DNA from: Streptomyces rapamycinicus NRRL 5491
GTDB lineage: Bacteria; Actinomycetota; Actinomycetes; Streptomycetales; Streptomycetaceae
DNA length: 64,000 nucleotides
Reading direction: 5' to 3'
NCBI RefSeq assembly: GCF_024298965.1
Contig: NZ_CP085193.1
Location: 8,866,001 to 8,930,000, forward strand
The notes beneath the pieces are model-generated. The model worked only from the letters and a program-made list of their open reading frames with translations. It made no database searches and had not been told where the DNA came from. Shown here piece by piece: positions 60,433 through 64,000 of the stretch (the stretch's first letter is position 1; every line of letters begins with the position of its first letter). A program made the position numbers and the translations under genes.

Positions 60433-61992
60433 GTGAACCCTTCGCGGCGACCGCCGGACGGGTGCCGATTGGGCTTTCGGGCCGTCAACGGCGAGACTGC
60501 TTCCGTGACGTCCCGTACTCCGCGCGACTCCCGGCTCCGACTTGTCCGTAACCGGCCGATGGCCACGGCCCGCCGGCCCGCGGTGAACCGCGGCTCAAGA
60601 CCGGCGCCCCGTCCGCCGGAGGGCACTCCGCCGCCGTCGGAGCTGGCCCGGCAGGCCCGGGCGGGGCTCACCGGGGCCGTGGCGATCGCCCACTGGGCCG
60701 CGGCCGAGCACGGCGCGCCCGGCGCGCTGTCCGACGAGGCCGCCGCCCGCGCCACCGAGGCGCTCGGGGTGAGCGAGCGGGAGGTGCGGACCGACTGGGA
60801 CCGCGCCCGCCTCATCGGCCTCATCGAGCACCACGCGGGCACCACCCGCCCCGGCTGGCGGCTCCAGGCGTGGGACCGGGACGACAGCGCCGTGCTGCGG
60901 GGCTGGGTCGCGCTCCTGGACGCGTGGTCCCTGGCCTGCCCCGCCCCCGAGACGGCCGAGCCGACGGCGGTCGCGGAGGTCGTCGAGGCCGTACCGCAGC
61001 TGCTCTCCCTGCTGCAGCTCTCGGCCGGTCCCATGCCGATCTCGACCCTGCTGGACATGCTCCGGCAGCGGGTCGCCGAGCTGCGCACCGAGCGGTGCGA
61101 GGTCCCCCAGGAGGTCACGGAGGACCGGGAGCCCGCGGAGGACGCCGGGGGCGACGGGGGCGCCGCGAGCGCCGACGACACCAAGGACGCCGAGGACGCC
61201 GCCACGCTGGAGGGGCTGCTCGACTGGGCCCTGGCCGCCCTCTCGTCCGTCGGGGCGCTCACGGTGCGGGAGGAACCCCAGGACGGGCCGGAGGGGCCGG
61301 AGAGCGCCGGGAGCGCGGCCGACGACGCCAAGGGCGACCGCCGGGAGGCCGAGCTGACCGCGCTCGGCAACTGGGCGGTGTGGGTCAAGCTGGAGCAGAT
61401 CTGCGTCGCAGCCCAGAGCCCGGCCGGGAACATCGAGCAGCACGCCGCCGACATGCTGCGCGGCTGTGCGGGCCTGACCCCGGGCCCCGCCCGCGCCGAG
61501 TACCGGGCCTGGCTGGCCGCCCGCCCCGTCGGCAGCGCCGTCGTCGAGCTCATCGACGCGGCGCGCGGCGACGACGCGCTGCTGCGCGGGCTCGCCTTCG
61601 AGGCGCTGCGCGTCGTCGGGGCGCCCGCCGAGCCCAATGTGCGGGCCGTCGCCGACGAATCGTGTCTGCGGCCGTACGCGCTCCTGTGGCTCGCCGAGCA
61701 CGAGGGCGCCGACCCGGACGAGGCGCTGGACGCGCTCACCCGCGAGGAGGCCACCTGGCTGTGGGTGGACACCGCCGCGGCCATCTCCGACCACGGGGAG
61801 AGCCCGCTGCTCGTCCGCCACCTGGAGTCCGCCGTCCAGGGCACCGTGCCCGCGCTGCTGGCGGAGGTACGGGCCGTGGGGCACCCCCGCACCGTGCAGG
61901 TCCTGGTGGCGCTGGCCGCGGCCCACCCCGATCCGGCCCTGGCCAAGGCTGTGCGCCGGGCGGCCTTCCAGGTGCACACGGGCGGGGCCTGA
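60433..61992 (+). CDS. HEAT-repeat-like protein, paralogue of the first gene of the window
   Basis: A protein of up to 519 residues, Ala/Leu/Glu rich and largely helical, with two acidic low-complexity stretches (near residues 230-260 and 280-300). The C-terminal ~150 residues share WLAEHEG, ATWLWVDTAAA, HPRTVQVLVALAAAHPD and the AKAVRRAAF end with the truncated protein at 3-617. There are no enzyme motifs. It resembles conserved Streptomyces hypothetical proteins. The start is unsure: GTG 60433, GTG 60505 or ATG 60559 are all open, and only weak ribosome sites are seen. Confidence 0.8.
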   Translation: MNPSRRPPDGCRLGFRAVNGETASVTSRTPRDSRLRLVRNRPMATARRPAVNRGSRPAPRPPEGTPPPSELARQARAGLTGAVAIAHWAAAEHGAPGALSDEAAARATEALGVSEREVRTDWDRARLIGLIEHHAGTTRPGWRLQAWDRDDSAVLRGWVALLDAWSLACPAPETAEPTAVAEVVEAVPQLLSLLQLSAGPMPISTLLDMLRQRVAELRTERCEVPQEVTEDREPAEDAGGDGGAASADDTKDAEDAATLEGLLDWALAALSSVGALTVREEPQDGPEGPESAGSAADDAKGDRREAELTALGNWAVWVKLEQICVAAQSPAGNIEQHAADMLRGCAGLTPGPARAEYRAWLAARPVGSAVVELIDAARGDDALLRGLAFEALRVVGAPAEPNVRAVADESCLRPYALLWLAEHEGADPDEALDALTREEATWLWVDTAAAISDHGESPLLVRHLESAVQGTVPALLAEVRAVGHPRTVQVLVALAAAHPDPALAKAVRRAAFQVHTGGA

Positions 61993-62070
61993 GGGACGGG
62001 CGGCCGGGGGGAAAGCCGGGGGGCTAAAGCCGGGGGATTAACGACTTGCCCGCCCCGCTAAACTAGCCCC

Positions 62071-62094
62071 ATGGCAATTCTCCTCGTGCATTAG
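62071..62094 (+). CDS. Leader peptide MAILLVH upstream of the ABC-F gene
   Basis: A seven-codon frame (ATG GCA ATT CTC CTC GTG CAT TAG) lies 60 bp before the ABC-F start. A -10-like TAAACT (62059-62064) ends 6 bp before its ATG, so it may be read from a leaderless transcript. Short hydrophobic leader peptides before ABC-F genes are known to sense ribosome stalling and control the downstream gene. The size, position and lack of other coding content support a regulatory leader; translation is not proven. Confidence 0.5.
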   Translation: MAILLVH

Positions 62095-62154
62095 ACGGCG
62101 TCGGCCGCCCTCGTCCGTCCCGTCCGCCGTCCACCCTGCCCAGGAGTAATTCCC

Positions 62155-63753
62155 GTGATCACCGCCTCCGGCGTCGAGCTGCGTGCCGGCGCCCGTGTCC
62201 TCATCGAGTCCGCTTCCTTCCGTATCGCCAAGGGCGACCGCATCGGTCTGGTCGGCCGCAACGGCGCGGGCAAGACCACGCTCACCAAGTGTCTGGCCGG
62301 TGAGGGCATCCCGGCCGGCGGCACCATCACCCGCTCCGGTCAGGTCGGCTACCTCCCGCAGGACCCGCGCACCGGCGACCTCGACGTCCTCGCCCGCGAC
62401 CGCATCCTCTCGGCCCGCGAGCTCGACTCCGTGCTCCGCAAGATGCGCGAGAACGAGGACCGGATGGCCAACGGCAAGGGCGCCACCCGCGAGCGCGCGA
62501 TGAAGAAGTACGAGCGCCTGGAGACCGAGTTCCTCACCAAGGGCGGATACGCCGCCGAGGCGGAGGCCGCGACCATCGCCGCCAGCCTCGGCCTGCCGGA
62601 CCGGGTGCTCGGCCAGCCGCTCCATACGCTCTCCGGCGGTCAGCGGCGCCGGGTCGAGCTGGCCAGGATCCTCTTCTCGGACTCCGACATCCTGCTGCTG
62701 GACGAGCCCACCAACCACCTCGACGCCGACTCGATCACCTGGCTGCGGGACTATCTGAAGACCTACAGCGGCGGCTTCATCGTCATCTCCCACGATGCCG
62801 ACCTCGTCGAGACGGTGGTCAACAAGGTCTTCTACCTCGACGCCAACCGCTCGGTGATCGACGTCTACAACATGGGCTGGAAGCTCTACCAGGCCCAGCG
62901 CGAGGCCGACGAGAAGCGCCGCAAGCGCGAGCGCGCCAACGCCGAGAAGAAGGCCGCCGCGCTCAACTCGCAGGCCGACAAGATGCGCGCCAAGGCCACC
63001 AAGACGGTCGCCGCGCAGAACATGGCCCGCCGCGCCGAGAAGCTGCTGTCCGGTCTGGAGGCGGTGCGGCAGTCCGACAAGGTCGCCAAGCTGCGATTCC
63101 CGGACCCCGCCCCGTGCGGCAAGACCCCGTTGACCGCCGAGGGCCTGTCGAAGTCGTACGGCTCCCTGGAGATCTTCACCGATGTCAACCTGGCCGTCGA
63201 CAAGGGGTCCCGGGTCGTCATCCTCGGGCTGAACGGCGCCGGTAAGACGACCTTGCTGCGGCTGCTGGCCGGGGTCGAGACGCCGGACACCGGCCAGGTG
63301 ACCCCCGGACACGGGCTGAAGCTGGGTTACTACGCGCAGGAGCACGAGACGCTCGACCCGGAGCGCACCGTCCTGGAGAACATGCGCTCAGCCGCCCCGG
63401 ATCTCGACCTGGTCGACATCCGTAAGACGCTCGGGTCCTTCCTGTTCTCCGGCGACGACGTGGACAAGCCGGCCCGGGTGCTCTCCGGTGGTGAGAAGAC
63501 CCGGCTGGCGCTGGCCACCCTGGTGGTCTCGTCGGCCAATGTGCTGCTGCTGGACGAGCCCACCAACAACCTCGACCTGGCCAGCCGTGGGGAGATCCTC
63601 GGCGCGCTGCGCACCTTCGCGGGTGCGGTGGTCCTGGTGACCCACGACGAGGGCGCCGTCGAGGCGCTGCAGCCGGAGCGGATCATTCTGCTTCCGGACG
63701 GTGTCGAGGATCTTTGGGGCCAGGACTACGCGGACCTCGTCGCGCTCGCCTGA
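62155..63753 (+). CDS. ABC-F family ATPase (ribosome-associated type)
   Basis: A 532-residue soluble protein with two ABC domains and no membrane helices. The first domain has Walker A GRNGAGKTT, signature LSGGQRRR and Walker B ILLLDEPTNHLD; the second has GLNGAGKTT, LSGGEKTR and LLLDEPTNNLD. Between them is the basic PtIM linker (about residues 245-310, KRRKRERANAEKKAA), which reaches into the ribosomal P/E site. ABC-F proteins rescue or tune stalled ribosomes and some give antibiotic resistance. The start is GTG 62155 after CAGGAG, 60 bp past a seven-codon leader ORF. Confidence 0.93.
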   Translation: MITASGVELRAGARVLIESASFRIAKGDRIGLVGRNGAGKTTLTKCLAGEGIPAGGTITRSGQVGYLPQDPRTGDLDVLARDRILSARELDSVLRKMRENEDRMANGKGATRERAMKKYERLETEFLTKGGYAAEAEAATIAASLGLPDRVLGQPLHTLSGGQRRRVELARILFSDSDILLLDEPTNHLDADSITWLRDYLKTYSGGFIVISHDADLVETVVNKVFYLDANRSVIDVYNMGWKLYQAQREADEKRRKRERANAEKKAAALNSQADKMRAKATKTVAAQNMARRAEKLLSGLEAVRQSDKVAKLRFPDPAPCGKTPLTAEGLSKSYGSLEIFTDVNLAVDKGSRVVILGLNGAGKTTLLRLLAGVETPDTGQVTPGHGLKLGYYAQEHETLDPERTVLENMRSAAPDLDLVDIRKTLGSFLFSGDDVDKPARVLSGGEKTRLALATLVVSSANVLLLDEPTNNLDLASRGEILGALRTFAGAVVLVTHDEGAVEALQPERIILLPDGVEDLWGQDYADLVALA

Positions 63754-63779
63754 CGAGGCCAGACGGCGGGCGGGGTGGG

Positions 63780-63814
63780 CCCGGCGGAGCGCCGGGGGTG
63801 GCGTTCCGGACGCC
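63780..63814 (+). terminator. Two consecutive hairpins after the ABC-F gene
   Basis: CCCGGCG (63780-63786), GAG, CGCCGGG (63790-63796), then GGCGT (63800-63804), TCCGG, ACGCC (63810-63814). The first starts 26 bp after the ABC-F stop. The double structure may end transcripts from both sides. Confidence 0.6.
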
Positions 63815-63867
63815 GCCCCAAGAGTCCGGTTCCTCCGGTCCGACCCCCTTCCCGTAGATCATTCGGC

Positions 63868-64000
63868 CTAGGCGTGATCCATCATCTGAGTGAGAACGGC
63901 TGGTATCGCGGCGCGTCGTGGGCCACCGGCGCACACCACGTGCCGTGCGCCGGTCCGGATGTCTGCGACGTAGCTCACGTATGCCCTGACCTGCCTCTTC
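63868..64000 (-). CDS. 3' end of an unidentified gene running off the window
   Basis: Reading leftward from the window edge, one frame is open for about 44 codons and ends with TAG at 63868-63870. The text includes RAYVSYVADIRTGARHVVCA and closes in QMMDHA. It sits convergent to the ABC-F gene past a double hairpin, as a real gene end would. Third-position GC is lower than in neighbouring genes, and the piece is short, so it may be spurious. No family can be named. A competing 27-codon forward frame starts at GTG 63888. Confidence 0.4.
   Translation of the reverse strand, partial: KRQVRAYVSYVADIRTGARHVVCAGGPRRAAIPAVLTQMMDHA

Noticed and set aside
62038..63345. 435-codon minus-strand frame opposite the ABC-F gene
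   Set aside because: Leu/Val/Gly-rich shadow of a gene with all ABC-F motifs.
63888..63971. 27-codon plus-strand frame near the window end (possible leader peptide)
   Set aside because: No ribosome site or downstream gene visible within the window, and it competes with the minus-strand gene end; too little evidence.

Overview
This is about 64 kb of very GC-rich actinobacterial chromosome, almost certainly Streptomyces. The signs are extreme third-position GC, many GTG starts, ATGA/GTGA-coupled operons, rare TTA codons, PHO-box-like direct repeats, a LAETG wall protein, and a gene order (ectABCD, SCO1860-type protein, cobalamin genes, PiT phosphate transporter, ABC-F ATPase) that I recognise from the S. 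coelicolor SCO1840-1867 region. It is a core-chromosome segment with a catabolic island, not a plasmid, phage or antibiotic cluster. I saw no tRNA, rRNA, CRISPR array or replication origin.

Layout. 1-13 kb: a truncated HEAT-like gene, a Tat-exported PhoX-type phosphatase behind a candidate PHO box, a flavin oxidoreductase, an IS110-family insertion sequence, a tandem TerD protein whose start codon overlaps that of a divergent DUF1963 gene, and then small regulator/effector pairs (EamA-TetR, an SDR behind a MerR-type promoter, MarR-MFS-isochorismatase fold). 13.6-37 kb: a sugar-acid island. It holds uronate dehydrogenase facing 5-dehydro-4-deoxyglucarate dehydratase across mirrored promoters, a glycosidase-like unknown, two MFS genes in the wider region, a GntR regulator, a DapA-family aldolase/dehydratase coupled to an IlvD/Edd dehydratase, an ABC sugar importer without its own ATPase, a Gfo/Idh/MocA-DUF6807 pair, a polysaccharide deacetylase, a parallel beta-helix (pectate-lyase-like) protein, a purine permease, an aldo/keto reductase, a two-component system, and an IclR gene divergent from an alpha-ketoglutaric semialdehyde dehydrogenase. 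37-42 kb: a class V aminotransferase converging on ectABCD (compatible solutes). 42-46 kb: a SigE-type sigma factor with repeat-rich ends and its partner, an amidohydrolase and the SCO1860-like sortase substrate. 46.5-56.3 kb: a cobalamin operon read leftward behind a cobalamin riboswitch. 56.4-64 kb: a PiT phosphate transporter with a PHO box, a class II aldolase, an alpha/beta hydrolase, a second HEAT-like gene paralogous to the first gene of the window, and an ABC-F ATPase behind a tiny leader ORF.

How the genes may work together. The island contains two different DapA-family enzymes. One normally makes alpha-ketoglutaric semialdehyde from aldarates (uronate route), the other probably from pentonates (arabonate-type route). 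The single dehydrogenase at 35.5 kb would oxidise that shared product to 2-oxoglutarate. A secreted beta-helix enzyme and an ABC importer fit upstream in plant-polysaccharide use. This assignment is inferred from families and context. Three genes (DUF1963, the IlvD-like dehydratase, the histidine kinase) carry a TTA codon and so are candidates for bldA-dependent, developmentally timed expression.
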